This document shows, one piece after another, positions 1 to 7,360 of a stretch of DNA of 11,210 bases. The notes under the pieces are model-generated. The model searched no databases and was not told the origin of the DNA. It saw only the letters and a list, made by a program, of their open reading frames with translations. The translations under genes and the position numbers were made by a program. Each line of letters opens with the position of its first letter. The stretch's first letter is position 1. This DNA is from Betaproteobacteria bacterium (GTDB lineage: Bacteria; Pseudomonadota; Gammaproteobacteria; Burkholderiales; Burkholderiaceae_C): NCBI GenBank assembly GCA_009922295.1, contig RFWA01000051.1:1-11210 (forward strand), given 5' to 3'.

Positions 1-584
1 CCATCGGTATTGGCTATGTGGCGCGCGGCCTGATTACCATGGTGCCCAATATCGGCACCGATACCCACACCCTGCCCGTGCCCTATAAGGACGAGATCTG
101 GAAGGTGTCAGGCCTGATACTGAATGTGGAGCAAATGGTGGTGATCGTCGCCACAGCCGTTTTATGCCTCTTGCTGTTTGTCCTGTTTCGATACAGCAAA
201 CTGGGCATTGCCATGCAGGCGGCTTCTCAAAACCAATTGGCGGCCTATTACATGGGCATACCGGTCAAGCGACTCAATGGCATTGCATGGGGCCTGGCCG
301 CCGCCGTGGCTGCCATTGCCGGCCTACTTCTGGCGCCCATCACCTTTGTGCACGCCAACATGGGCTTTATTGGCCTCAAAGCCTTTCCGGCAGCGGTGGT
401 GGGCGGCTTTGGCAGCCTGCCTGGCGCTATCGTAGGCGGGCTGGTCATCGGGCTGGTGGAATCGCTGTCGGGGTTTTACCTGCCGGATGGCTTCAAGGAC
501 ACGGCCGCTTACATCGTGGTACTGATCATGCTGGTGGTTAAACCCACAGGCCTGTTTGGCGAAAAGCTGCGCAAAAAGGTCTGA
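1..584 (+). CDS. livH: ABC transporter permease, LivH type (5' partial)
   Basis: Inner-membrane permease subunit of a branched-chain-amino-acid-type (HAAT family) importer. It forms the translocation channel with LivM. The window opens inside the gene: the frame is open from base 3, and about 193 residues remain of the usual ~290-300, so the N-terminal third is missing. Visible are hydrophobic helices around bases 130-185, 280-350 and 385-470. The cytoplasmic loop GIAMQAASQNQLAAYYMGI (bases 204-260) corresponds to the EAA-like coupling loop that contacts the ATPases. The C-terminus KPTGLFGEKLRKKV is typical of LivH. The stop is two bases from the livM start, so the genes are translationally linked. 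The GTG at base 18 is not the true start. The family call is firm; the substrate is unknown. Confidence 0.93.
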   Translation, partial: IGIGYVARGLITMVPNIGTDTHTLPVPYKDEIWKVSGLILNVEQMVVIVATAVLCLLLFVLFRYSKLGIAMQAASQNQLAAYYMGIPVKRLNGIAWGLAAAVAAIAGLLLAPITFVHANMGFIGLKAFPAAVVGGFGSLPGAIVGGLVIGLVESLSGFYLPDGFKDTAAYIVVLIMLVVKPTGLFGEKLRKKV

Positions 585-585
585 C

Positions 586-1662
586 ATGCGCTTCATCTTC
601 AAGACCGACTATGCGCAGGACATCCGGCTGGCCAAACATGGCGGTCAGCTGTTCTGGTACGGCGCCCTGCTGCTGCTTTTACTGGGCGCGCCCTGGCTGG
701 TGGCCGAGTACTGGTTGGCGCAGCTCACCTTTGTGCTGATTTATGCCGTGGCCGGCCTGGGCTTGATGCTGCTGGCGGGCTACACCGGGCTGTTCTCGCT
801 AGGGCACGCGGCATTTCTCGGGGTGGGCGCGTATGCCCAGGCGGTACTGACCAACGCTGGCGTACCGTTTCCGCTAGCGCTGGCTGGCGCCGCGGCTCTG
901 TCAGCAGCAGTGGGTTTTGTGGTGGGCCTTCCGGCGCTGCGGGTCAAGGGCATTTACCTGGGCATGGCCACGCTGTCCTTCGGCTTTATCGTGGAAGAGG
1001 TGCTGGCGCGCTGGGAGTCGATCACAGGGGGCAATGCAGGTATCCACATCAAGAAGCCCAGCATGCTGGGCTGGACCTTGGACAGCGGCGAATCCTTTTA
1101 CTTTCTCTGCCTTCTGGTCGCGGTGGTGTCCACCCTGGGCATCCTGAACCTGCTGCGCAGCCCGACTGGTCGGGCCTTTGTGGCCATCCGCGACTCCGAA
1201 ATCTCGGCGCAGAGCATGGGCATCGACCTGGCGCACTACAAGACCCTCTCGTTTGCCATCTCAGCGGCGCTGGCGGGCGTGGCCGGCGCCTTGTATGCAC
1301 ACAAGCTGCAGTTCATCTCGCCGGACCAGTTCAACATCCTGCAGTCGATTGACCTGCTGCTGATGATCGTCATTGGCGGGCTGGGCTCGGTGCACGGGGC
1401 TTTTTTAGGCGCACTTTTTTTGATCTCCATGCCGCAGGCGATAGCCATGCTCAAGGATTACCTGCCAGCTGCCGTCGGCCAGGCACCGGGCTTGCAAGCG
1501 CTGGTCTACGGCGTGGTGCTGATCGCCTTTGTGCTGTTTGAGCCCATGGGACTCTATGGCCGCTGGCTCAAGGTGCGTACCTACCTGCAACTGTTCCCGT
1601 TCTACCGCAAAGGCATGTTTAAGCGGCAGAAATCCTTCCAGAAATCGGACAGATTGAGATGA
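586..1662 (+). CDS. livM: ABC transporter permease, LivM type
   Basis: Second inner-membrane permease of the importer, 358 residues and of normal LivM length. I chose the ATG at 586, preceded by AAAAAGGT at about 573-580, rather than an in-frame ATG at 556 that lies inside livH. After a short N-terminal cytoplasmic stretch come hydrophobic segments beginning with LFWYGALLLLLLGAPWLV. The conserved LivM stretch GYTGLFSLGHAAFLGVGAY follows at about residues 65-83. The EAA-like coupling loop (GRAFVAIRDSEISAQSMGI, about residues 195-213) precedes the last helices, and GGLGSVHGAFLGA lies near residue 265. The stop codon overlaps the livG start (ATGA), indicating translational coupling. It has a basic C-terminal tail (YRKGMFKRQKSFQKSDRLR). 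The assignment is secure; the transported solute cannot be read from the sequence. Confidence 0.95.
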   Translation: MRFIFKTDYAQDIRLAKHGGQLFWYGALLLLLLGAPWLVAEYWLAQLTFVLIYAVAGLGLMLLAGYTGLFSLGHAAFLGVGAYAQAVLTNAGVPFPLALAGAAALSAAVGFVVGLPALRVKGIYLGMATLSFGFIVEEVLARWESITGGNAGIHIKKPSMLGWTLDSGESFYFLCLLVAVVSTLGILNLLRSPTGRAFVAIRDSEISAQSMGIDLAHYKTLSFAISAALAGVAGALYAHKLQFISPDQFNILQSIDLLLMIVIGGLGSVHGAFLGALFLISMPQAIAMLKDYLPAAVGQAPGLQALVYGVVLIAFVLFEPMGLYGRWLKVRTYLQLFPFYRKGMFKRQKSFQKSDRLR

Positions 1663-2558
1663 TCGCCCCCACGCTTGTCGCTGTGCGTACGGCGCTGCCC
1701 CCCGAGGGGGCCCTCCCAGCTAGGGGCGGCCCGTCGCCGGTCGTGCCCGCCTCCACGCTTTTGTCCGCCAACAACCTGAGCGTGCGCTTTGGTGGGGTGC
1801 TGGCGGTCAACAAGGTCAGCTTTGATGTCCAACAAGGGGAGGTCTTCACCCTGATCGGGCCCAATGGCGCGGGCAAGACCACGGTGTTCAACCTGATCAG
1901 CCGCATCTACACCCCCTCTACGGGCGAGATCGACTACCTCGGCCCGCAGGGCCTGATCCGCCTGACCGAGCAGCTGCCGCAAGCGGTGGCCGGCTTGGGC
2001 ATTGCCCGCACGTTTCAGAACATCGAACTTTTTGAGCATGCCACGGTACTTCACAACCTGCTGATCGGGCGGCACACCCAGCGCAAGAGCGGCTTCTGGC
2101 AAGACCTGCTGTTCACCGCCGCCACGCGTGACGCCGAACTGCAGGCGCGGCAAAAAGCCGAGGAAGTGATTGAGTTCCTTGACCTTCAGCACCACCGTGA
2201 TTCCATGGTGGCCGGCCTGCCCTATGGCGTGCGCAAAGTGGTGGAGCTGGCCCGCGCGCTCTGCACCGAGCCGCGATTGCTGTTGCTCGACGAGCCCTCG
2301 TCTGGACTGAATGTCGAAGAAACCGATGACATGGCCTTCTGGATTCAAGACATCAAGAACGAACTCGGCATCACGGTGCTGATGGTGGAGCACGACATGA
2401 GCCTGGTGTCCAAGGTATCGGACCGGGTGCTGGCCATGAACCAGGGCGAGGTACTGGCCATGGGCAAACCGCGAGAGGTACAGACCGATCCCGGCGTGAT
2501 CGAGGCCTATCTGGGCTCGGTGGATGATGTCTCTTCACTGCGCCGGAGCATCACATGA
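1659..2558 (+). CDS. livG: ABC transporter ATP-binding protein, LivG type, with repeat-derived N-terminus
   Basis: One of two cytoplasmic ATPases that power the LivH/LivM importer. Walker A GPNGAGKT is at residues 67-74 and Walker B LLLLDEP has its aspartate at 211 followed by the catalytic E212. The signature region reads LPYGVRKVVELARAL, where classical LivG proteins have YGQQR, and the H-loop lies in LMVEHDMS. The protein is 299 residues, about 40 longer than typical LivG. The excess is at the N-terminus: residues 2 to about 30 are rich in Pro, Ala, Gly and Arg and are encoded by a palindromic G+C-rich repeat, while the family domain begins near LLSANNLSVRFGG. The ATG at 1659 overlaps the livM stop by four bases and has only a weak ribosome site. 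A GTG at 1743 would give a protein of usual length and is a real alternative start. The stop overlaps the livF start (ATGA). Confidence 0.93.
   Translation: MIAPTLVAVRTALPPEGALPARGGPSPVVPASTLLSANNLSVRFGGVLAVNKVSFDVQQGEVFTLIGPNGAGKTTVFNLISRIYTPSTGEIDYLGPQGLIRLTEQLPQAVAGLGIARTFQNIELFEHATVLHNLLIGRHTQRKSGFWQDLLFTAATRDAELQARQKAEEVIEFLDLQHHRDSMVAGLPYGVRKVVELARALCTEPRLLLLDEPSSGLNVEETDDMAFWIQDIKNELGITVLMVEHDMSLVSKVSDRVLAMNQGEVLAMGKPREVQTDPGVIEAYLGSVDDVSSLRRSIT
1661..1748 (+). repeat. Palindromic G+C-rich repeat inside livG 5' end
   Basis: The stretch contains the inverted-repeat core ctgccccccgaggggg (1696-1710 region), a spacer, and then aggggcggccc (1722-1732). The C-run/G-run pair can fold into a tight hairpin, and CCCT...AGGG arms lie around 1712-1725. 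From memory, very similar elements (gctgcccccc-gaggggg ... ttggggcggcccgg, often preceded by cacgcttgtcgct as here at 1671-1683) occur many times between genes in Comamonadaceae genomes. Here the element is in frame, has no stop codon, and lies between the livM stop and the conserved part of LivG. Membership of the repeat family is recalled, not searched. Confidence 0.6.
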
Positions 2559-3352
2559 GCAGCACACCACCGCCCGTGAGCGACCTGCCTGTGCTCAAGC
2601 TGCTCAATGTGGAGAGCGCCTACGGCCCGATCAAGGCCATTCGTGGCGTTAGCCTGCAAGTGCGTCGCGGTGAAATAGCCACCGTGCTCGGCTCCAATGG
2701 CGCTGGCAAGACCACCATCCTCAAGACCATCTCGGGCATCATCGACCCGCGCAAGGGCTCGATCGAGTTCAAGGGCAATGACATCACGGCGCAAGACCCG
2801 GCCCTGATCGTGCAACAGGGCCTGAGCCATGTGCCCGAGGGCCGCGAAGTGTTCCCGCTGCTCAGCGTGCGAGACAATCTGCTGATGGGCGCCTACACCC
2901 GCCAGGACCGGGACGGCGTGGCCACCGACATCGAAGCGGTGTATGCCTACTTCCCCATCCTGCGCGAGCGCGCCGCCCAAGACGCTGGCCTGCTGTCAGG
3001 CGGGCAGCAACAAATGCTCGCCATTTCAAGGGCCCTGATGGCCAACCCCGACTTGATTTTGCTGGACGAACCCAGCTTGGGCCTCAGCCCGAAGCTCACC
3101 AAGGAGATCTTCGAGATTGTGGTTCGAATCAACCGAGAGCGCGGCACCACGATCTTGCTGGTGGAGCAAAACGCCAACATGGCGCTCAATGCCTCCGACT
3201 ACGGCTATGTATTGGAAAACGGCCGCATTGTGATGGAAGACACCTGTGCCCGCCTGCGCGAGAAAGACGACATCAAAGAGTTCTACCTGGGGCTTAAGGA
3301 AGACGGCGTGCGCGGCGAACGCCGCTGGAAGAAGAAGAAAACATGGCGATAA
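2555..3352 (+). CDS. livF: ABC transporter ATP-binding protein, LivF type
   Basis: Second cytoplasmic ATPase, the heterodimer partner of LivG. Walker A GSNGAGKT is at residues 46-53, the ABC signature LSGGQQQ at 147-153, and Walker B ILLDEP has D171 and catalytic E172. The H-loop region (LLVEQNANMAL) carries Gln where many ABC ATPases have His, which is usual for LivF. At 265 residues it is about 30 longer than E. coli-type LivF. The extra length is a short Pro-rich N-terminus and a strongly basic C-terminal tail ending RRWKKKKTWR. The start overlaps the livG stop by four bases and has GGAG at about 2545-2548. The 3' end overlaps the ligase gene by ten bases, and the purine tract encoding the lysine-rich tail also provides the only ribosome-binding-like sequence for the ligase. 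Confidence 0.95.
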   Translation: MSSTPPPVSDLPVLKLLNVESAYGPIKAIRGVSLQVRRGEIATVLGSNGAGKTTILKTISGIIDPRKGSIEFKGNDITAQDPALIVQQGLSHVPEGREVFPLLSVRDNLLMGAYTRQDRDGVATDIEAVYAYFPILRERAAQDAGLLSGGQQQMLAISRALMANPDLILLDEPSLGLSPKLTKEIFEIVVRINRERGTTILLVEQNANMALNASDYGYVLENGRIVMEDTCARLREKDDIKEFYLGLKEDGVRGERRWKKKKTWR

Positions 3353-5220
3353 ACATCAAGCCAAGCCCGGGTCTGTGGGACACCCGCCGCATTCAGCCCT
3401 GCCACGACATCGTGCTCGCAGGCGAAACCATTCCCGCAATGTTCTGGAATGCGGTCAAGCAACGCGGCCCCAAAGTCTGGATGCGGCAAAAGCATTTGGG
3501 CCTGTGGCGCAGTTGGACCTGGGACCAGACCGCCGACGCGGTGCGGGAGATCGCCTACGGCCTACTCAGCCTGGGCTTTGAGCGCGGCGAGTGCGCCTCC
3601 ATCCTGGGTAACACGGTGGTGGAGTGGGTTTGGGCTGACCTGGCGGTGCTGTCGGCCGGTGGCGTATCCAACGGCATTTACCCCACTGATGCAGCGTCCC
3701 AGGTGCACTACCTGTGTGAGGACTCACGCACCACGATGCTGTTTGTGGAAGACGACGAACAACTCGACAAGGCTCTTGAGGTGCGCGCGCAATTGCCGGG
3801 GCTGCGCAAGATCGTGGTGTTTAACATGGAGGGCCTGCGCGACCTGGACGACCCTGGCGTGATCGGCCTGGACGCCCTGCGCGCGCTCGGCCGGGCGCAA
3901 CTCGCGCAACACCCCGAGACCCTGCAACAACGCATTGAGGGCTGCCGCCCTGAAGACCTGGCCATTTTGGTCTATACATCGGGCACCACGGGCCGGCCCA
4001 AGGGCGCCATGCACTTGCATCGCGGCCTGGTGTTCACGGTGCGCGGTTACAACACACTGGTGGCGCAGGATGAGCACGACGAGCGCATGTGCTTTCTGCC
4101 GCTGTGCCACATTGCCGAGCGCATGGGCGGGGAATATTTTTCGCTCTACACCGGCTCTATCCTCAACTTTGTGGAGAACCCCGAGACCATCCCTGAAAAC
4201 GTACGTGAGATTGCGCCCACCGTGTTCACCGCCGTGCCCAGAGTCTGGGAAAAGTTTTACTCCGGCGTGATGATCTCGCTCAAAGAAGCCGGCGCCATTC
4301 AGCAAGCCGCCTATGGCTGGAGCATTGGCGTGGGAACCGCCATTGCCGAGCGGGTGCTGGCCGGTCAGTCGGTAAGCACCTGGCTCAAGTTCAAGTTTCA
4401 GCTGGCGCAGTGGCTGGCTCTGAACAATGTGCGCAAACTCATCGGCATCCACCGTGCGCGCTTTCTGGTCACCGGCGCTGCGCCGATTTCGCCCGACCTG
4501 GTGCGCTGGTACCTGGCGTTGGGTGTGCCCATGTTGGAGGTCTGGGGGATGACCGAAACCTGCGGTGCCGTCACTGGCGTACCGGCCAACCGCATCAAAC
4601 CGGGCTCGATTGGTCCGGCAGCTGGCTTTAACGAGGTACGGGTCGACCCTGTCACCGGTGAGCTGCTGGTACGAGGCCAAAACGTCTTTGCCGGCTACCT
4701 GAACCTCCCCGAGAAGACTGCCGAAGCGATTGACGCTGATGGCTGGTTGCACACTGGTGACGTGGGCGCGGTGGATTCGGACGGCTACTTCCGCATCACA
4801 GACCGCATGAAGGACATCATCATCACCGCTGGTGGCAAAAACGTGACCCCGAGCGAATTGGAGAACGACCTGAAGTTCTCGCCCTACATCACCGATACCG
4901 TGGTGATCGGCGACAAGCGACCGTATTTGACCGCAATCATCATGATTGACCAGGAAAATGTGGAAAAATTTGCGCAGGATCAGGACGTTCCCTTTAGCAA
5001 CTACAGCAGCCTGACCCGCGCGCCCGAAGTCCAAGCCTTGATCCAGGCTGAGCTGGACCGGGTCAACAAGAAATTTGCCCGGGTAGAACAGATCAAGAAG
5101 TTTTTCTTGCTGGAAAACCAGCTGACCGCGGAAGACGAGGAGCTCACCCCTACCATGAAGCTCAAGCGTAAACTGGTTGAGCAGAAATACACCGCTCAAA
5201 TTGAAGCCATGTACCGTTGA
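3343..5220 (+). CDS. AMP-forming long-chain/aromatic acyl-CoA ligase (FAA1-like)
   Basis: Predicted cytoplasmic ANL-superfamily enzyme that adenylates a carboxylic acid with ATP and transfers it to CoA. The 625 residues carry all core motifs: the P-loop YTSGTTGRPKG at 211-221, GAAPIS near 375-383, WGMTET at 401-406, and WLHTGD at 468-473 with the ribose-binding D473. TDRMKD at 486-491 includes the hinge-region R488, followed by GGKNVTPSELEN from 497. The C-terminal PTMKLKRK at 603-610 offers the adenylation lysine, probably K606. Length and motif style match the COG1022 long-chain fatty acid ligase group. The ATG at 3343 lies within the end of livF, with the purine tract aagaagaagaaaa upstream. 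Its position between livF and the binding-protein gene implies that it activates the solute delivered by this importer. The actual acid (fatty, phenylalkanoic or benzoate-like) cannot be told. Confidence 0.92.
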   Translation: MAINIKPSPGLWDTRRIQPCHDIVLAGETIPAMFWNAVKQRGPKVWMRQKHLGLWRSWTWDQTADAVREIAYGLLSLGFERGECASILGNTVVEWVWADLAVLSAGGVSNGIYPTDAASQVHYLCEDSRTTMLFVEDDEQLDKALEVRAQLPGLRKIVVFNMEGLRDLDDPGVIGLDALRALGRAQLAQHPETLQQRIEGCRPEDLAILVYTSGTTGRPKGAMHLHRGLVFTVRGYNTLVAQDEHDERMCFLPLCHIAERMGGEYFSLYTGSILNFVENPETIPENVREIAPTVFTAVPRVWEKFYSGVMISLKEAGAIQQAAYGWSIGVGTAIAERVLAGQSVSTWLKFKFQLAQWLALNNVRKLIGIHRARFLVTGAAPISPDLVRWYLALGVPMLEVWGMTETCGAVTGVPANRIKPGSIGPAAGFNEVRVDPVTGELLVRGQNVFAGYLNLPEKTAEAIDADGWLHTGDVGAVDSDGYFRITDRMKDIIITAGGKNVTPSELENDLKFSPYITDTVVIGDKRPYLTAIIMIDQENVEKFAQDQDVPFSNYSSLTRAPEVQALIQAELDRVNKKFARVEQIKKFFLLENQLTAEDEELTPTMKLKRKLVEQKYTAQIEAMYR

Positions 5221-5239
5221 TTTTTTAAGGAGACCGAAG

Positions 5240-6472
5240 ATGAAACTGACGACTAAAACCACCCTGTTGCTCGCTACGCTGGCATTGCTGGCCGGCCAGA
5301 CGCAGGCCCAAAACAAGGCTGTGCCGCTGCAAGGCGTGTCGGCCACCGAAATCACTCTGGGCTCAATCCAGGACCTGTCCGGCCCGCTGGCCGGCTTTGG
5401 CAAACAGGCCCGTCTCGGGATGTTGCTGGCAGTGGACGAGATCAACGAGCAGGGCGGCCTTAATGGTCGCAAACTCAAGCTGGTGGTTGAAGATTCAGGC
5501 TACGACCCAAAGAAGGCCTTTCTGGCTGCCCAGAAGCTGGTGAACCAGGACAAAATTTTCATGATGGTCGGCCACATCGGGACTGCCCAGAACCTGGCCG
5601 CCATGCCCGTGCAGTTTGAAAAAAACGTGATCAACTTTTTCCCGATCACCGCTGCGCGCGAAATGTATGAACCGCTGGAACGGTTGAAGTACGCCTACGC
5701 CGCCACCTACTTTGACCAGATGCGCCAGGCCGTGCCCAAGCTGGCCAAAGAAAAAGGCGCCAAAAAGGTCTGCACCCTGTACCAGGATGACGACTTCGGC
5801 CTGGAGGTGTTCAAGGGCGGCGAAGCCGGCCTGAAGACCATCGGCATGGATTACGCTGAAAAAACCACGTACAAACGGGGCGCCACCGACTTCTCGTCAC
5901 AAGTGGCCAAGCTGCAGTCCAGCGGCTGCGACATGGTGGTGCTGGGCACCATCATCCGCGAAACCATTGGCACCATCGGTACAGCGCGCAAGCTGGGCTA
6001 CAACCCAATTTTCATCGGCTCCAGTGCCTCCTACACCGACCTGATCCACAAGCTGGGCGGCAAAGCCATGGATGGGCTGTACGCCACGATGACGGTGCAA
6101 AACCCGTACACCGAAGGCCTCACCCCACAGCTGCAGTTCTGGGCCAACAAGTACAAAACCAAGTTCAATGAAGACGCCACCGTGTTTTCAGTCTATGGCT
6201 ACACCATCATCAACACCTTTGCCAACGCCGCCACCAAGGCCGGCAAAAATCTGACGACAGACAGCTTCATCAAGGTGATGGACAGCCTGAGCCTGCCCAC
6301 CGACATCTTTGGCAGCGCACCGGCCAGTTTCTCACCCACCAAGCGCCTGGGCAGCAACGCCTCGCGCCTGTCGCAGATCCAGGACGGCAAATGGAAGGCG
6401 ATTTCCGAGTACTACTCCGACGTGGAGCCTGATGCGGCCAAGCCGGCCGCAAAGCCAGCTGCCAAGAAGTAA
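5240..6472 (+). CDS. Periplasmic substrate-binding protein, LivK/HAAT type
   Basis: Periplasmic receptor that captures the solute and delivers it to the LivHM/LivGF complex. The start is ATG 5240 with an excellent ribosome site AAGGAG (5227-5232); an in-frame ATG at 5177 lies inside the ligase gene. The protein has 410 residues. It begins with a Sec signal peptide (MKLTTKTTLLLATLALLAG) with likely cleavage after TQA, about residue 21. The mature part starts with the usual ITLGSIQDLSGPLAGFGKQ segment and continues with GMLLAVDEINEQGGLNGRKLKLVVEDSGYDPKKA-type features of a type I periplasmic-binding fold (Peripla_BP_6). The C-terminus is a low-complexity Ala/Lys/Pro tail with repeated AAKP units. 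It is separated from the ligase gene by 19 bases and is the last gene before the terminator. Ligand specificity is unknown; the ligase neighbour argues against a plain amino acid. Confidence 0.93.
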   Translation: MKLTTKTTLLLATLALLAGQTQAQNKAVPLQGVSATEITLGSIQDLSGPLAGFGKQARLGMLLAVDEINEQGGLNGRKLKLVVEDSGYDPKKAFLAAQKLVNQDKIFMMVGHIGTAQNLAAMPVQFEKNVINFFPITAAREMYEPLERLKYAYAATYFDQMRQAVPKLAKEKGAKKVCTLYQDDDFGLEVFKGGEAGLKTIGMDYAEKTTYKRGATDFSSQVAKLQSSGCDMVVLGTIIRETIGTIGTARKLGYNPIFIGSSASYTDLIHKLGGKAMDGLYATMTVQNPYTEGLTPQLQFWANKYKTKFNEDATVFSVYGYTIINTFANAATKAGKNLTTDSFIKVMDSLSLPTDIFGSAPASFSPTKRLGSNASRLSQIQDGKWKAISEYYSDVEPDAAKPAAKPAAKK

Positions 6473-6505
6473 GAACTAGCGAGTGTGGCAAGCGCCACTT
6501 CGATC

Positions 6506-6532
6506 AAAGCCACCCTCGGGTGGCTTTTTTTT
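6506..6532 (+). terminator. Intrinsic terminator of the liv/ligase operon
   Basis: A perfect inverted repeat AAAGCCACCC/GGGTGGCTTT (effectively nine pairs closed by a CTCG loop) runs into a T tract ending at 6532. It lies 34 bases after the stop of the binding-protein gene. A smaller hairpin GTGGC-AAGC-GCCAC (6485-6498) precedes it. The A-run before the stem could allow weaker action on the opposite strand as well. Confidence 0.93.
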
Positions 6533-6593
6533 ACCTTGCCGGTTTGCCGCGATGGCCGTGATCTGTTCAAGTTGATAAAAAGAGGACTGCGAT

Positions 6594-6842
6594 ATGCTTA
6601 ATTTACGCCCGAACTGCGAGTGCTGCGACAAGGACCTTCCGCCAGAGTCCCTTGAGGCTCGTATCTGCTCGTTTGAATGCACGTTCTGCGCAGCCTGTGC
6701 CGAGGGCACCTTAGGCGGCCAGTGCCCGAACTGTGGCGGAGAACTCGTCACTCGCCCTCGTCGCCCGGAATCCAAGCTGACCAAGTTCCCGGCATCAACT
6801 CAAAGGGTTAACAAAGAGCTCGGCTGCAGGGAGGCTGCGTGA
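6594..6842 (+). CDS. Small cysteine-rich DUF1272-type protein
   Basis: 82-residue protein resembling the DUF1272 family, which has no known biochemical function. It contains nine cysteines: C8, C10, C11, C25, C29, C32, C35, C44 and C47. The pairs FCAAC and CPNCGG look like zinc-ribbon knuckles, so a small zinc-binding fold is likely (inference). The C-terminal third is basic and lacks cysteine. The ATG at 6594 has AGAGGA about eight bases upstream. The gene stands alone, after the intrinsic terminator and 120 bases before the VOC gene, so it needs its own promoter in 6533-6593; I see no convincing one. Composition matches its neighbours. The family call is from memory of the motif pattern. 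Confidence 0.8.
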   Translation: MLNLRPNCECCDKDLPPESLEARICSFECTFCAACAEGTLGGQCPNCGGELVTRPRRPESKLTKFPASTQRVNKELGCREAA

Positions 6843-6962
6843 AAAGCGTGGCGGGAGAGCTTCGGGTCTCAAGCCAACACCCCTCCCGCACGGGAATACC
6901 CTGACCCACCTTACGCTAACATTCTTCATTCGCCCGGTATCGGGCACCAATGGAGAAGATGC
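6843..6962 (+). promoter_or_regulatory. Intergenic leader before VOC gene with two hairpins
   Basis: This gap holds a wide inverted repeat GCGGGAG (6851-6857)/CTCCCGC (6883-6889) and a compact hairpin GCCCG-GTAT-CGGGC (6932-6945). The compact hairpin ends a few bases before the ribosome site TGGAGAAG of the VOC gene. The first repeat has no T tract, so it is a poor terminator. The second could affect translation initiation. No good -35/-10 pair was found, and function is not shown. Confidence 0.3.
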
Positions 6963-7343
6963 ATGTTCAGTCACGTGATGCTCGGGGTCAATGACCTCGA
7001 AGTCTCGAAGAAGTTTTACGACGCGCTCTTGGGCACGCTGGGGCTCGGCCCGGGGTTTGCCAACAAGAACCGTTACTTTTACCGCAGCCCAAGCGGCACC
7101 TTTGCGATCACTACGCCCATCAATGGCGAACCTGCCACGCATGGCAATGGCAGCACCATCGGATTTACGGTGCAAAGCGCCGAACAGGGTGACGCTTTTC
7201 ATGCCGCCGGCGTCGCCAACGGGGGCACCACCTGCGAAGACCCACCGGGTTTTCGCGAAGGTCCAACCGGCAAAATTTACCTGGCCTACCTGCGTGACCC
7301 CGATGGCAACAAGCTTTGCGCCTTGTTCCGCCCCGCAAAATAA
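6963..7343 (+). CDS. VOC (glyoxalase/bleomycin-resistance fold) family protein
   Basis: 126-residue single-domain member of the vicinal oxygen chelate superfamily. It opens with MFSHVMLGVNDLEVSKKFYD, the usual first beta strand with a potential metal-ligand His4, followed by the first helix. It ends with IYLAYLRDPDGNKLCALF, the usual final strands with the DPDGN turn. The start ATG 6963 has AATGGAGAAG just upstream. Members of this subfamily are commonly annotated as glyoxalase-like. The reaction cannot be inferred: the fold covers ring-cleavage dioxygenases, isomerases and resistance proteins, and this short version is not a typical extradiol dioxygenase. It lies 17 bases before the bicupin dioxygenase gene and is probably co-transcribed, which makes a supporting role in the same pathway plausible. 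Confidence 0.88.
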   Translation: MFSHVMLGVNDLEVSKKFYDALLGTLGLGPGFANKNRYFYRSPSGTFAITTPINGEPATHGNGSTIGFTVQSAEQGDAFHAAGVANGGTTCEDPPGFREGPTGKIYLAYLRDPDGNKLCALFRPAK

Positions 7344-7360
7344 AGCATAAGGACTCACCC

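Noticed and set aside
3724..5478. A 584-codon open frame antisense to the ligase and binding-protein genes
   Set aside because: It lies wholly opposite two well-supported genes, shows no recognisable domain, and is expected from the biased third codon positions of G+C-rich genes.
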